From Arthrobotrys musiformis (lineage: Eukaryota > Ascomycota > Orbiliomycetes > Orbiliales > Orbiliaceae): 64,000 bases of DNA. Under the pieces are notes generated by a model. The model saw only the letters and a list, made by a program, of their open reading frames with translations, did not search any database and was not told the origin of the DNA. Of the stretch, positions 20,668 to 33,602 are shown in pieces. The stretch covers positions 2,604,001-2,668,000 of the forward strand of contig JAVHJL010000003.1 of NCBI GenBank assembly GCA_036971715.1, given 5' to 3'. Numbering within the stretch: position 1 is the first letter of the stretch; every line of letters starts with the position of its first letter. Position numbers and translations under genes: made by a program.

Positions 20668-23574
20668 TCAATCGGTACTCGAGGACTTGCGGCCCCATGG
20701 CGCCCATCTCCCAAATGCTCCTGTGTTGGTATTGGCTGAGGATGGAGGCCCCATTGAAGATATTGTTGTGGTTTGACCAGGCATGAATACCGTATTGGCC
20801 CGCTCTATTGATGCTTTTGATGGGGGCGTGCTATTTGTGAGCATCTTCCGCATTGCCTCTAGTTTCGCTCTGGCCTCTTCAGCCTCTTGCCGAGCCGTCG
20901 CTTCCGCCGTTTTCGCCTGGACCAATTCAAGTAGGAGAGCATCAGCCGATGCAGGGGCTTGGTTGTCGGTGCTCTGAAGTAGTGGCTGGATACCGAGGCT
21001 GCTTGAACGCTTGTTATACGTCGGCGGGGCGGATGTGGGTGCCTGCCTCGGCCGGGCACTAGTGCCGCTATCCGTTCGATTTAATTTAAATGCTCGAAGT
21101 CCATTAGGCTGTTTCTCTGTTTCCGCGATTGGGCTAGCATCGTGATGATCGGAGTCTGCGGTGATATGTTTTGGGAGATCTTTACGGGCTTTAAGATCAC
21201 TGATTGTTTTTTCGAGTCGGTGTTTCTCTTTCTGGGAATCTTGCCACCGTGATCTCGACTCCGCTACCTGCCCCTTTAATCGGGTTACTTCCCCATCCTT
21301 ATCAACCAATTGAGATTGAAGGTCTTTTGTCCGCGACGCTTCTTGTCTTAGCTTCTCCTGCGCCCTTTCCAGCTCCTCGACGAGTTCCTTATATGATCGA
21401 CGTGGTTGTGCGGGATCTTCAAATTCGTCGAAATTCTGGGAAAGCTGACTACATAGTTCTGCGATTTCAGAACTAGAATCGTTCGGTTGGGCAGACTCCT
21501 GCGCAACCAAAGCAACCAGTCGTTTCGATAGCCGGCGTTCCTCTGCTCTCTCCTGTCGCAAAGCTTGTAGTTCGTCTATTTTTGTGGCATGTTCCCTCTG
21601 CAGCGCGCTCATGGCAACGAGGAGGTCCTCAATCTGGTTGTGCAGGTCGTTTTCCTTATTTTTGCGAGCTGAAGACGAAGAAGCTGATTTATTGGAGTTC
21701 CGGGGATCATCTGCTGAACTGGCCTCCTGTTGCACGCTCCCTATCTCCGAGACCGCGCAATCTAGCGAATTCATTGTTGCGATGCTTTGTTTTGACGCAG
21801 TCCTTCGCATTATCGTGCTACTGGGCCGGGATCCTGTAGGGACCGGCAGTGCACTGAGGCTCATTGGCGGCGTGCTTTCCCTCGGGGACTGGATCGTCCA
21901 GAACCTCCCTAGGAACCTTGCTGCTACAGCCTGTACACTATTTTCCTGTGGCTTGGCAGACTGGAAAGGGACATGGGCTTCTTCAGGGTGCTCCTTCTTA
22001 AATTTTTCTTCTAGTTCCATCAGGCCTTCCCTTGTGACCATTCCAGTTAAGCTGCTGAAGTCATTCACGAGATCATCCGCGGAGCATTTGTAAGTATCCC
22101 ATAAGCCGCGGGCCAACAACAGCTGCATGACTTCTTCGAACTCGTGGCTGGCGAGTAGGCGGGCCTCATTGCGGCGTAGAAGGGAAATTGCAACTCGCAT
22201 GATTGTTTCAGGGGCCCCTTCCAGAAATATTACATCATATATTCTGAGGAGCATCGGGAGAGGGCAGGTGACGGCGAAAAATGACAAGAACCATTGTGTT
22301 GCATATTCTGCCTGGATCCCAAGTTCGTCGAGGTGTTTGGCGAGTTCTGGAAGATGAATCGCAATTAAGTTGGATAGCTGGTATAACCGTAACTGTAGCC
22401 CATACATATTGGGCAGAAAACAGGAGCGGAGCTCGTAGTTTTCCATGAGCCTAAATTGATGTGAATACGGATGCTTTCAACCCATCGATCGCAGCACCAA
22501 ATATGCTTACCTAACAAGAACGCAAAACGCTTCTCTTTCGCCCATATGCATCAAGAGGGGACCAACCAAGAACCCGAGTCTAACATCCACGACGTTAACT
22601 AATAGAATTTTCTTCTTGAAGTTCTAGCACTCGAACTTACCCTTGGCAATATCCGATTTGGGTATCATAAACGCTAAAAGCTCGCAAGACCCTACCTAGC
22701 ATTCGCTGCCCTTCACCCCCAGCGGTCGAAAAAATATCGACCCCGGGAAATGTCCGATCGAGGTCTTTGCCAATGAGGTGCTCGTATGGGGAGGACTCCC
22801 CTTGAAGCCGGTCGTAGGTTGATTCTAAATTCGAATCACGAGCTCCCGACATAGATATCCACACCACACCCCGTAATGGAGGTGGGATACCACTTCTGAT
22901 CTTTTTGCTAAGAAGAAAGGGTAGCTTCATGGCCGTCCGGTGATAATCATTCACCAAGGCCGCGTAGAAATCGAGGTCGGTCAATGGTGGCGGGGATGGG
23001 AGCATCGAATACCTGAGAGTGGCGGGATCTGGATTGTCCATTAGTTTCTTAAGATGGTGCAAAGAAGGTGGCCGAGGTTGCCCGGGCACTGCCCGTGCTG
23101 CCTTTGGATCATTCACGAGGCGTGAATTCTCCTTTTCAAGACGTGCCAGCAAGAAAGTCGTGCTCTATATGACAAACAAGGGTGTTAGGAGGAAGTCTAT
23201 GATGTAAACGGAGTGTCAAAAGCCCTAGAGCTAACCTCATCAGCTGTATCGTCTCTGAGTTCTTGTTCTTCCGAGCGCTCCAGCTCCGCCCAGTCGACAG
23301 CGCTTTCTTCGGGCTCGGAGCTCATGCTGTCTCTTCGAAAAGACCCAACGGGAGATGTAGGAGATGGTTGTGAGATTCCGATGACGGGATCAGTAAGAGC
23401 TCTTGGGCCGGTAGACTGGTCATCAGTGACCAACTTGAGTGACATTCTTTTTTGAGGGACGGACTCGGAGTTTGATAGTCGTACCGTAACCATACTATCA
23501 GAGGAATGCGATGAACGTTGGGATTCGCCTGCCAGAGGGCCACTTGAGGCCCCGAGATCTAGATTCCGTGTCAT
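20668..23574 (-). CDS. TBC-domain Rab GTPase-activating protein (Gyp5-like)
   Basis: Four exons, 23574-23236, 23164-22641, 22579-22511 and 22450-20668, give 904 residues. The N-terminus is acidic and Ser-rich. The TBC domain runs from about residue 200 (RSGIPPPLRGVVW) to about 420. It keeps both catalytic fingers: Arg in GKDLDRTFPGVDIF and Gln in IGYCQG. The small 69-nt exon supplies GFLVGPLLMHMGEREAFCVL, which completes the fold and confirms the model. A long coiled coil follows at about 530-720, and the tail ends WAPWGRKSSSTD. The arrangement of acidic N-terminus, TBC and coiled coil resembles yeast Gyp5/Gyl1, which act on Ypt1/Sec4 during ER-Golgi and polarised secretion. The exact Rab substrate is not readable. 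Confidence 0.88.
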
Positions 23575-25394
23575 TTTGAAAGCTTCTATATCACTCGGGG
23601 GCGTCCTGGGGAAACAGATGCACGGGCGCTTGGGATATTATATTGTGGATTGGCAGCGGCTCTGGGTGGTTGTATGTAGTGGTAGAGTCGCAGACCCTAC
23701 CCAGGTGCTCTAACGGATTTGAGAATGAAATGCTGGTCCGTTATCGTGATTCACATGTCATTGGCTGACAGAAATTGGTGGTGCCTGGCGAATGGGAGAT
23801 TCTTTAGAAGTGTGCGTGAGATGTATATTTGAAGCTGAATCAACTTTCAACTTGTTCAGGTGCTTGGGCCCTTAGGTGGTTTTGTAAGTGTAGGTAGTTA
23901 CAAGACTAGCAATATGCGGCCTGGTGCACTAATCCGTCCTAATGCGGTAAGATGTTAGAAGCTATGAAGTGGCGGGCCGGGAACGGTATGAGCGACCAAT
24001 TCGATGAGAGGGTCCAGAAGTAAGGAGAGGATTGGAAAGAGAGAAAGCAGAACAGGAGAACAGGGGTATAAGAAGAGAGAGAGAGAGAGAGGTTGACTGG
24101 TATATAATAAAAGACGTGGTGTGAAGTTGTACTAGTCAAGTACTTCCTTAGCTCAGGAAGTAGGTGTGCCCCAATAGGTACATTACCTACTATGCTATAT
24201 TATGTGGTACACAAGGATGAGAAGCATGTATGTACAAAACACTTAAATTAGGTATTTGGGAAGAGGAAAGAAGGAAGGACGAAGGAGGAAGGGGAATTGA
24301 TAGGTACTTTAGGTAATAGGTATCAAAAAATAAAAAGAAAAAGAAAAAGAAAAAAGGAGGAGGAGGAGAGGGGAGGGAAGTATAGAAATATAAAGCAGTG
24401 TGGTCGTTTGTAGGTATACAAGAGGTACAACTTGAGTACTTAAGTACCTACTTACTTAGTAAGTAAGTAAGTACCCAACTTAGGTAAGTACCGAGAGTAA
24501 GTACCTACTTACCTACTTACATGACCGTGTTTCAATCAGATCGAAGGGGAGGGGAGGAACAGGAGACACGGGTCTTGCAAAAGATACGGAACTGTTCCAA
24601 GGGCGCTGGCGGAGGCAATCGTACGTACATAAGAGGTAGTAAGTGAGTACTCAAGTAAGAATTGTGTGTGTGTGCATCATTCGCATGCTTTCGAACAGGA
24701 AAAAGAAAAGAAGGGAAGAGAAGGGAAGAGAGGAGAAGAGAAGAAGTACGATGTAAGAGAGAAATCGAAAAACCTCGTCGCAATCAGAAGGGAAAAAACC
24801 AGAGCCAGAGCCAGAACCGGCCAGAGAATCGAACGAGCAGGACAGAAGATGTGACACTAGTCTAGACAACATCAAACAGTGGCATCATAACTAAGGGGCT
24901 GCCCAGGATCGCAGGTCTTTCGGTTTCTCGGTCGCAAAACGAAAGTGGAAACGCCCTTGAGCTAGCCGAGCCAATGGCTGACGTCTGTGTCCCAGCGCCA
25001 CACACACGCATTTTGCTGCACCGCCACTAACGCGAAAACCACACCAACCTGCATCCTTTGTTCACGACCCACGACAACAACAACAACAAAAACAACACCA
25101 GGTGCTTACCTGCGCAGTACCCAGCTCGAATCTTTCGTGTATCTGTATGCAAGATTAGCTCTAACAAACCACCATCACCATCACCACCACCATCACCACA
25201 ACCACGTCTACCCCATCTTGCACCAGACTACTTAAAGCTCCCTTAAATTTGTCAAATTCATCCCAGTAGCGACCTCTCACCTTTAGGGGAGGAAAAAAGG
25301 TCTCATCCCTTTGACACCAACAAGCAGCTCTAAAATTAAAAAAAATAAAAATCAACATCTGACTGTCATTCCCTCAGCGTCGGCCACTCCAACC
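23575..25394. promoter_or_regulatory. Long divergent spacer TBC gene / top2, repeat-rich
   Basis: This 1.8 kb spacer contains a (GA)n tract at about 24077-24092, purine-rich AAG/GGA blocks at 24325-24380 and 24700-24750, and a dense GTACCT/AAGTA cluster at 24425-24525. A CAC/CAT/CCA triplet repeat lies at about 25168-25205 close to the top2 start. Short frames are low-complexity only. No gene is supported. Confidence 0.6.
24425..24525. repeat. GTACCT/AAGTA repeat cluster
   Basis: The block is made almost wholly of TACCTACTTA, TTAGTAAGTAAG and AGTACTTAAGTACC words on both strands, the same unit as at 10476-10590. It is about 100 bp long and could fold into hairpins. Confidence 0.8.
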
Positions 25395-28300
25395 ATGGAG
25401 GACGAATCGATCTTTGGCATCTCAGATGATTCTGATGGCTATGACCCAACACCCGTATGTCAATTAACCTTACCTCGAAGGTTCTCATCCCTTTTGCTGA
25501 CTTTGCCCATTGGTGTCCGCCAGAAGAAGAAGACTGCAGCGAAGCCCGCAGCAAAACCTACCGCAAAACCCACCGCAAAACCCACCGCAAAAGCCGCCTC
25601 CAAACCCAAAAAAACCACCAGTACCGCAAAAACAGCCGGGAAAAAACGCCCTGCGAATCATGATGACGATGACTCGGATGGGAATCTCTCTGGAACACCC
25701 CCCAAAAAAGTAAAAAAAACAGCAGCTACGAAAAAAGGGGCAGCTGGACGTGCAGCCAAACCTGGAAAGCCTCTTCAGGATCTTGAAAATCTCAATGATG
25801 ATCTTGAAGATGGCGATGACGGTGATGCAGTCGGGGAGCTACCCACCTTAGTCAAAGGAAAGGGGGACCAGAACGCTTCCGAAAAGTACCAGAAGGCAAG
25901 TTTCACGGCTGACAACCGCTAGATAGCTCTGCTGACGACCCTCTGTTACAGCTCTCGCAAGAGGAACATGTTCTAATCCGCCCGGATACCTATATTGGAT
26001 CTGTCGAGAGAACCGAGAGCAAGATGTGGATTCACAACAAAGACGAAGATAGGATGGTTTATTCCGATGTCTCATTCGTTCCCGGGCTCTACAAAATTTT
26101 CGATGAAATCATCGTCAACGCTGCCGATAATAAGATCCGAGACCCTAGCATGAACATGTTGAAGGTCGAATTCGATCGTGAGAAGGGCACTATCAGCGTG
26201 TACAACAACGGATCCGGCATCCCGATTCAAATCCACGATAAAACCAAAATATATATCCCAGAGATGATATTTGGGCACCTTCTCACCGGTAGTAACTACA
26301 ATGATAACGAGAAAAAGGTCGTTGGTGGAAGAAACGGGTTTGGTGCCAAGCTTTGCAACATTTTCTCGACGGAGTTCGTGCTCGAGACAGCGGACAAGAA
26401 GTCTAAACAGAAATACAAGCAAGTATGGAGGAACAATATGAAAAAGTGTGAGAAGGCTATAATTAAGCCTATGAGCAAACTCGAAGAATACACAAAGGTC
26501 ACATTTAAGCCAGATCTGGAGAAATTCGGGATGACGGAGATCGATAGTCATTTCGAGTCATTGGTGCGTCGTAGAGTGTACGATCTCGCTGGCTGTTGTC
26601 GGGACCTAAAAGTCTTCTACAATGGAGAACAGATCAAGATCAAGGATTTCAAGGCATTTATGCAATTGCACGTTGACTCTATCCAACGCGAAAAGCAAGA
26701 ATCTGGTGCGGTCCTTGAGCTGGACAGCAAACCACCCGTTATCGTATATGAACGAGTCAACGACAGGTGGGAGATTGGATTTGCCGTATCAGATGGCACT
26801 TTCCAGCAGGTCTCCTACGTTAACTCCATCGCCACAACTTCCGGCGGAACCCACGTTAATTATGTCGCTGACAAGCTCGTCGCTCGTCTCGAAGCGTCAA
26901 TGAAGAGACATAAATCTCTAGCAGCTTTGAAGAAAGCTCAAATCAGAAATCATTTCTTCTTGTTCATCAACTGCCTGATCGAAAACCCAGCTTTTACCTC
27001 TCAAACAAAAGAACAGCTTACTACTCGCGCTACCGCATTTGGCAGTGCGTGCGAGATTTCAGATGCTTTCTTCAACAAAGTTCTCAAGAGCGGCATCACA
27101 GATGCCCTCTCGGATACAGCCCAAACAAAAACCGATGCGCTCCTGAAAAAGACCGACGGTTCGAGACGAGCTCGTATCGTCAACCCAAAGCTCACAGATG
27201 CGAACAAAGCTGGAACGAAAGACGGATGGCAGTGCACCCTAATCTTGACTGAGGGTGATTCAGCCAAATCCCTGGCCGTTGCTGGCATGGAAGTCGTAGG
27301 GAGAGATCTCTTTGGAGTATTTCCCTTGCGTGGAAAAATTTTAAACGTGCGAGACGCGCCAGCGGATCAAATTGCAAAAAATGCAGAAATCCAAAACATC
27401 AAGCAAATCCTCGGATTACAGCACAAAAAGGTATATACCGAAAGCAACATCAAGGACCTTCGTTACGGGCACATCATGATCATGACAGATCAGGATCACG
27501 ACGGTAGCCACATCAAAGGCTTGCTCATAAATTTTCTTGACGCCCAGTTCTCAAGCCTTCTAAAAATCGACGGATTTCTGCTAGAGTTTATTACACCAAT
27601 TATGAAGGCTTACAAAGGCCCGGTCACAAAACCTACAAAGACAAAGGCTTTCTTCACCATGCCCGAGTACGAAGAGTGGAAGGAAACAAATACCGAAAAA
27701 GGGTGGCAAACAAAGTACTACAAAGGGTTGGGTTCATCATCCAGTGCTGAAGCAAAGGAATACTTCTCGGATTTGGATAGACATCTGAAGGAGTTTCACA
27801 GCATGAAACTTGAGGAACGTGGTCTCATAGATATGGTCTTTTCAAAGAAAAAAATTGAGGAACGAAAGGAGTGGCTTCGACAATATCGCCCTGGCGTCTT
27901 CATGGATCATAGCGTTGAGAAGATCTCGTATGATGATTTCATCAATAAGGAACTGATCCTTTTCTCTATGGCCGACAATATACGCTCCATCCCTTCCGCA
28001 ATCGACGGTCTAAAGCCAGGCCAAAGAAAGGTTTTGTTCGGTTGCTTCATGAAAAAGCTCACTCAAGAGGTCAAAGTCCAATCGCTCGCTGGTTACGTCT
28101 TAGAAAAAACGCACTATCAGCATGGTGATGTCTCTCTCTCTCAAACAATCATCGCCCTAGCCCAAACATTTGTCGGAAGCAACAACGTCAACATCCTTGA
28201 GCCAATTGGTAATTTCGGCTCAAGGTTGGCTGGTGGCAAAGACGCAGCGAGCGCTCGTTACATCTCAACAATGCTGTCCCCGTTCGCCAGAGTGCTGTTT

Positions 28301-30462
28301 CCAGCCGTTGACGATGCTATCCTCGAATACAACTATGAAGATGGGGACAAGATTGAACCTCACTGGTATGCCCCGGTTCTACCCCTCATCCTCATGAATG
28401 GCTCAGACGGTATCGGTACAGGGTGGAGCTCCAGCATCCCCAACTATAACCCGGAGGACATAGCAATGAACATCCGTCGTTTGCTCGATGATCAAGACCT
28501 CGAGCCGATGCAGCCATGGTACCGCGGCTTCAAAGGGCGGATAGAGCGCTTAACTCCTGAAAAATATCAGTTCTCCGGCATCGTTAACCAGGTCAATGAT
28601 ACTACCGTCGAAATCACAGAGCTTCCCGTGCGACTCTGGACTCAAGAGTTCAAAGAAAGGCTCGACGATATCATTAAGCCCCCAGAGAAAGATGGTAAAG
28701 ATAAGGATAAGAAAGTCGCCAAGGTAGAAAAGGCCTGGGTTAAAGATTACCTTGACTACAACTCCGATCTTCGAGTTCATTTTATAGTGGAACTGGACTC
28801 AAAGGCATCTATGGACGCTGCCCTAGCGGAAGGGCTCGAGACCCGATTCAAACTCAACAAAACCGCTAGTACCACCAACATGGTCGCTTTCGATGCCCAG
28901 GGTAGACTGACTAGATATGAAACCCCTGAGGATATTCTTAAAGAATTCTATTTCGTTCGTCTCAAGCTTTACCAGTCGCGTAAGGTAAGATAGCTCTGCA
29001 CCACCAATATTTACTCATGCACTCGTTTCCCCTACTAACAACATGTAGGACTACCTTCTTGGCGAACTCAACAAACAGCTGAGAAAGCTCACAAACCAAG
29101 CCCGCTTCGTTCAAATGATCATCAAGAAAGAGCTAGTGGTGTCGAATAAAAGAAAGGCGGTCCTTATTGCAGAACTTCGATCGCACAAGTTCGATGTAAT
29201 CTCAAACAAAAAGGGGGCCGAGGAAGCTGGAGAAACCGAGGCTGTCACTGAAGAAAATGAAGCAGATCCGGGGGGTGATGGTGTTGGCGATGGATATAAC
29301 TATCTTTTGGGGGTACGTAGATCAACGCAAGCCGTAAAATACGTTCTACTAACTCTATACTAGATGCCTATATGGTCCTTGACAAAAGAAAAGGTTGAGA
29401 AGCTACTAGCTGAGTGCAGGGGCAAGGAAGCAGAAATCGATAGTCTTGCCAAGCGCTCGCCAAAGGATCTCTGGAGAGTTGACCTCGATGCCTTCATAGA
29501 GGAATGGTACAATCAGTTGAAGGAGGATCAAGAGCGGGCGACTAATCGCAGCGCCCTTAAGAAGTCGAGAAAGGTCAAGACAACTGCCGGCAAGGCTGCC
29601 GCTAAAAAGCTCATTACCGGCTCGGACGGAGACTCAGACGATGATTTCGTGATCAAACCCAAGAGGGCCAAGGCCGCACCAAAAGTGGCAGCGCCAAAAT
29701 TAAAGCAGACGACCCTTCAGGTCGCTAAAAAGGCACCACCTGCCGCTAAGCCCGTAAAAGAGGATATAGACAAGGACATCTTCGATTTTAGTGATGACGA
29801 TTCCAAGAACCACACGCCTCTAAAAAGGGTACCTGCGCGGGCAGCAAATGCAAAGACCCCGAGAATTATTGATCTCTCGGATGACGATATGGAGGATAGT
29901 GAATTCGGACAAAACAAAGAAGGTATTGCTTTCCCGATTCTAAAATTTGGAAGACTAGTACTAATCCTCGGCTCCAAACACAGATGACTCCGATGAGGGC
30001 AGCCCTATAGCTAAACGGAAAGAGAAGGTTTCTATTACTGGAAAGAAGGATGTGGTTGCGAAGCTAGCAACCAAGAAACCGCAGTCAGACAACAGCAACC
30101 CAGCGACAGGGAAACCAGAGGCTACAAAGAAACGTGGACGTCCAGCGGGTGCAAAAAATGAGCCCGCTTCAAAGGCCCCAAAGGCTTCAAAGGTGGTTAA
30201 ATCAACCAAAAAGTCACGAATAATCGACCTCAGTGACGAAGATACAGATGAAGACATCATACCTGCGAGCAAACATGCCCCCATAGACGCTGATTCCGAG
30301 AGTGACCCTGAACCCATTGCCCCCAGATCAAGGCCGGGACGAGCCGCGGCCACAAAACCTTCAAAATATAGGGACGTATCCGACTCTGATGAAGAAAGTG
30401 CTTCGGAAGCTGAGGAGGAGGATGAGGAGGATGAACAGTCCGATTTTGACGATGACGACTGA
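25395..30462 (+). CDS. top2: DNA topoisomerase II
   Basis: Six exons, 25395-25454, 25524-25895, 25952-28984, 29049-29312, 29364-29922 and 29984-30462, give 1588 residues. The ATPase domain has NAADNK at about 200 and the Walker-like GGRNGFGAKLCNIFS. The TOPRIM metal site shows Glu in EGDSAKS (about 578) and the Asp pair in DQDHDGS (657, 659). The catalytic tyrosine is Tyr914 in ARYISTML, with the following winged-helix and coiled-coil regions. The N-terminus and the last 330 residues are lysine-, serine- and acid-rich, as in other eukaryotic Top2 tails. The enzyme passes one duplex through another to decatenate chromosomes. Intron 2 (25896-25951) needs a GC donor, and intron 1 (25455-25523) is 69 nt, in frame and stop-free. 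Confidence 0.97.
25896..25951 (+). other. GC-AG intron in top2
   Basis: The exon end AAG is followed by GCAAGT and the intron ends TTACAG. Only this donor joins YQK to LSQEEHVL, the conserved Top2 sequence. The nearby GT (25900) gives the wrong frame, and reading through meets a stop at 25920-25922. Confidence 0.85.
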
Positions 30463-30751
30463 AAAAAAAACTCCCCATAACTTTGGTTCCGACGTTTTCC
30501 CTGTCTTTTTTGGTAATTAATTTTCCTTGATCGATTCTGTCAAATATTTTAATTCTTGTATTTATTTCAGGTTAGCCCCAAGGCTTGTTGCATGACTGCT
30601 CTGCGTCCCTTTGTCTCTTCCCTTGCAACAATTCAGTTCAATGACTATTGACGAGCATCAGTCAACATTTTTCATTAAAAGATATACCTCTTCGAGTAAA
30701 GAAACTACTCAGACCAATGCTCCACTAAGTACCTATCTCCCAAGCTCTTTC

Positions 30752-30783
<32 letters not shown>

Positions 30784-31774
30784 GTTGAGTTTATGTCCGA
30801 AGTAGCCTTTAGAGCTCCGTCTGTGGTATTTTGCTAGGGCGTACTGCTGTTTTTCAATTGATACGGGTGCAAGCAGCATATAAGGCAAGCACTCCATAGG
30901 CCCACGCTAAGGTAGGAGTTAAACATGCTTCCGCGCCCCTAGTTCAGGGTAGAAGAAGGGTAATATTAGGTTGCGTTTTGCAGGTTTGCATCAACAATGT
31001 AGCACGGCCATATAGGGGCCAGGTATAGTGATAGGGAATACTCACATATTTCCACGACCACCATGTGCACGAATACAATAATTGCATTTGATGTATACCT
31101 ACTAACTTGTCTAGCGCTAGGTTGGCTTTAAATACTATCCGAGCTATGGTACCAATCTTGATTAAGGATATTAAGCCCATCGTGTTATGAGACCAATGGC
31201 CTGGGGTAGAGCCCAACTCTATACAGATCTATGCCCTGGAGTGGTTTTGGTCCGTGAACCGAAGTAAAGTGCTTCTAAATGGGACAGTTAATCTATCTTG
31301 CCGTTGAATGTATGTATTTGTGTGGCTCTGAGTAGCTTTCAATCCTTCGGCCAGCTCTGGTTTACGAGATAATTCCAATCCCGTTTCTATAGGTCTGAAA
31401 TATAACCGCCTTCAATGTGACTCAATGCATCCTGTTGTGCCCTACATCTTCACACCGAATACCCACTCTTTGTGCTTTGGGGACATTGCCAATTATTAGT
31501 CTACAAGATAAACCCACCAACGAGTAGTATACTAGTGGTTTTAGACGCTGCCGAGACATATACACATAGGTTGAGATGGTGAGCTGAAGCGAAGGGGGGA
31601 GATATTTATATATGCTGTACGCGATATATTGTGGATTGTATCAGTTGATGACTTTGGAGCTTTAGATTTCACCCATCCTTATATTAATTAAGCAAACAAT
31701 AGATCTAGGGCATCAAATACCGTAATCTCATCAACTTCTCACCTGCCGTTGTAGTACGAGACCGCGACATTGCC
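30463..31774. other. 1.3 kb intergenic region without a supported gene
   Basis: AT-rich sequence after top2. It has a run of 27 A at 30752-30778. A minus-strand frame at 30944-31216 lacks domain features, an exon partner or coding-like composition. The last 200 bp before 31775 are the likely promoter of the next gene. Confidence 0.5.
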
Positions 31775-32958
31775 ATGGCCGCGACACAGGCTTGCGTGAC
31801 AGCAAGCGAGCGTGAGCGAAAAGACGTGTTCACTTACGAAGAGAATCAGGTCAATTACCCTTACTACTTCCCACAAACTGGGGATTTGCAGAAATCCCAC
31901 CAATCGTTCAGGGTCCAGCTTCCGTCACCTGACTCCGATCGGGATGAAACTGATTTCAAGGACGGGCGCTTCTACCGAACCTTTCATCGGGATTTGAAGT
32001 ATATACTGAAGAGGACGGACTTGCGTGGTGAGCATTGATCTTTGAACTCTTTGATGACAATCGAGACCCAACCGGTACGACTACAAAGCAACGAACAAAG
32101 GCTAACAGATAAATATCCTTATATTCTAAGCTCACAAGTATACCTTTGTAACCCAGGACCATGATTCAGGGAGGGAAATAGTTCATTCGGTACTATGGGA
32201 TTATGAGACAGGGCATGTTCGAATTAGTCCTATGTTCAAGTCATCAGAGTTCGATGCTTTGAGAAAAAAGGTACCCTGAGAAAAACTATAAGGCAAACTA
32301 TAACCCGCCAAAGCCGCAAGATGTAGCTAATATGTGTGTAATTCTTGGCATAATAACAGAATACTCCCCGTCGTTGCGTAACTAGAAACGGACTTCATGA
32401 TTGTTACGCCAGTATAACTGGTGGTAACATCGAAGCACAGGGTAAATTGCTCTTTGTAGATACAGAGCCAGCATAAGGATGTGCAGCTGACACATTACAT
32501 GGTTTACTAAAGGATTTTGGATACCATACCTTGCAGCAAAGGCCATTTGCTCTCGGTTTTGCTATAGCATACGGGACGCTCTTTCTCCTATTTTTGGAAA
32601 TGACTTCCCAGCATTATGCGAGAAGGAACGTGAGAAAATCTTGTCTAGTGGGAAAGTATATGGGAGTGAAGAGACACTCCAGATCGAAAGCTCCATTGTC
32701 GAAGCGGTCAAGGCAAAACAATCTGTTGTAGAATGGCAGATCTATGTTGAGGAAGGCGTTACGAGGGCGGACAGACAAGAGAAGCTGCCACCAATTGAAG
32801 ATGCGTGGAGGCAATACCTCATGGCCTGTAAGGGGCTGCGGATGCCGCCGAGGCTTTCGTACCCCGAATCGCCGGCAGAACAACAGGAGGCAGAGATCCA
32901 AGCCGCGAGTATTCTTATGGAACTGAGGTACGGAGACTCAAAGTGGCCTGTATTCTAA
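31775..32958 (+). CDS. KilA-N/APSES-type HTH DNA-binding protein
   Basis: I model four exons: 31775-32027, 32131-32270, 32360-32441 and 32513-32958 (306 residues). The joined protein shows a pattern I know from fungal HTH APSES-like (KilA-N superfamily) proteins. It has AHKYTFVTQDHDSGREIVHS followed by VLWDYETGHVRISPMF (residues 85-120), then YASITGGNIEAQGFWIPYLA, then CSRFCYSIRDALSPIFGNDF and PALC (about 147-195). Short reading frames hide this domain. Exon 4 must start at 32513 to supply GFWIPYLAA; the later AG at 32536 drops it. The acidic C-terminus has LPPIEDAWRQYLMACKGLRM. A nuclear transcription-regulator role is inferred from the family only. Exon 1 is the least certain part. Confidence 0.65.
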
Positions 32959-33602
32959 ATTCCTCTAACAGTGTAGTGCCCATGCGTCCCATGCATAAGA
33001 GATCATATCTAGCAGCATGTACGTAAATATACATATGCTCAGACTAGTTTAGGCGTTTTTACAGACACCTAGCTAGTATTTGGCAGCTAATATAATATAC
33101 TTTATACATATACTGATCAGGTCTTTCCATGACCACGTGTAGAAGCTGGAAGGGTATAGACCTTGGGAACGAGACTAGTATCAATTTATACTTGTGGATC
33201 TAGATTACCTACCTACATATATTTTGAGAACACTTTCTGAGTTTTGGGGAAGACGTGAAGCCTTTGCTCGGCCAGGATCCATAGTCATAGGTACTAACTG
33301 TAGATATCTGAGTTGCAAGTGTGGTATTTACCCTTCCGTGGATGAGGCTCCATGACCAGCAAGGATGTGTGGGACTAGACCATACCAAATATGGTTGTCA
33401 AAGCAAAACACCAAAGCTACGACAACAAAAAACAACAACACGCGCTGGTGTCGCTCGTGGATGCCCCTAACATTGACTTGACACATATCTTCACCAAACA
33501 TCTTGGGCAAAGAGCAGTTGACTACTCCATCTCCAGATCCCCCGGCCCACAAACTCCCGGTTTATATTTGGCCCAAGAACCTACCTTTTTATAATATTCA
33601 TC
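32959..33602. other. Intergenic spacer, no supported gene
   Basis: AT-rich DNA with several TATA-like words (33040-33110) between two co-oriented genes. Nothing further is recognised. Confidence 0.5.

Noticed and set aside
30944..31216. 90-residue minus-strand frame after top2
   Set aside because: Its composition is not coding-like, it has no ATG context or splice partner, and no recognisable domain.
32442..32536. Alternative splice of the KilA-N-like gene ending at CAG 32536
   Set aside because: It keeps frame but deletes GFWIPYLA, the most conserved part of the domain; the acceptor at 32512 restores it.
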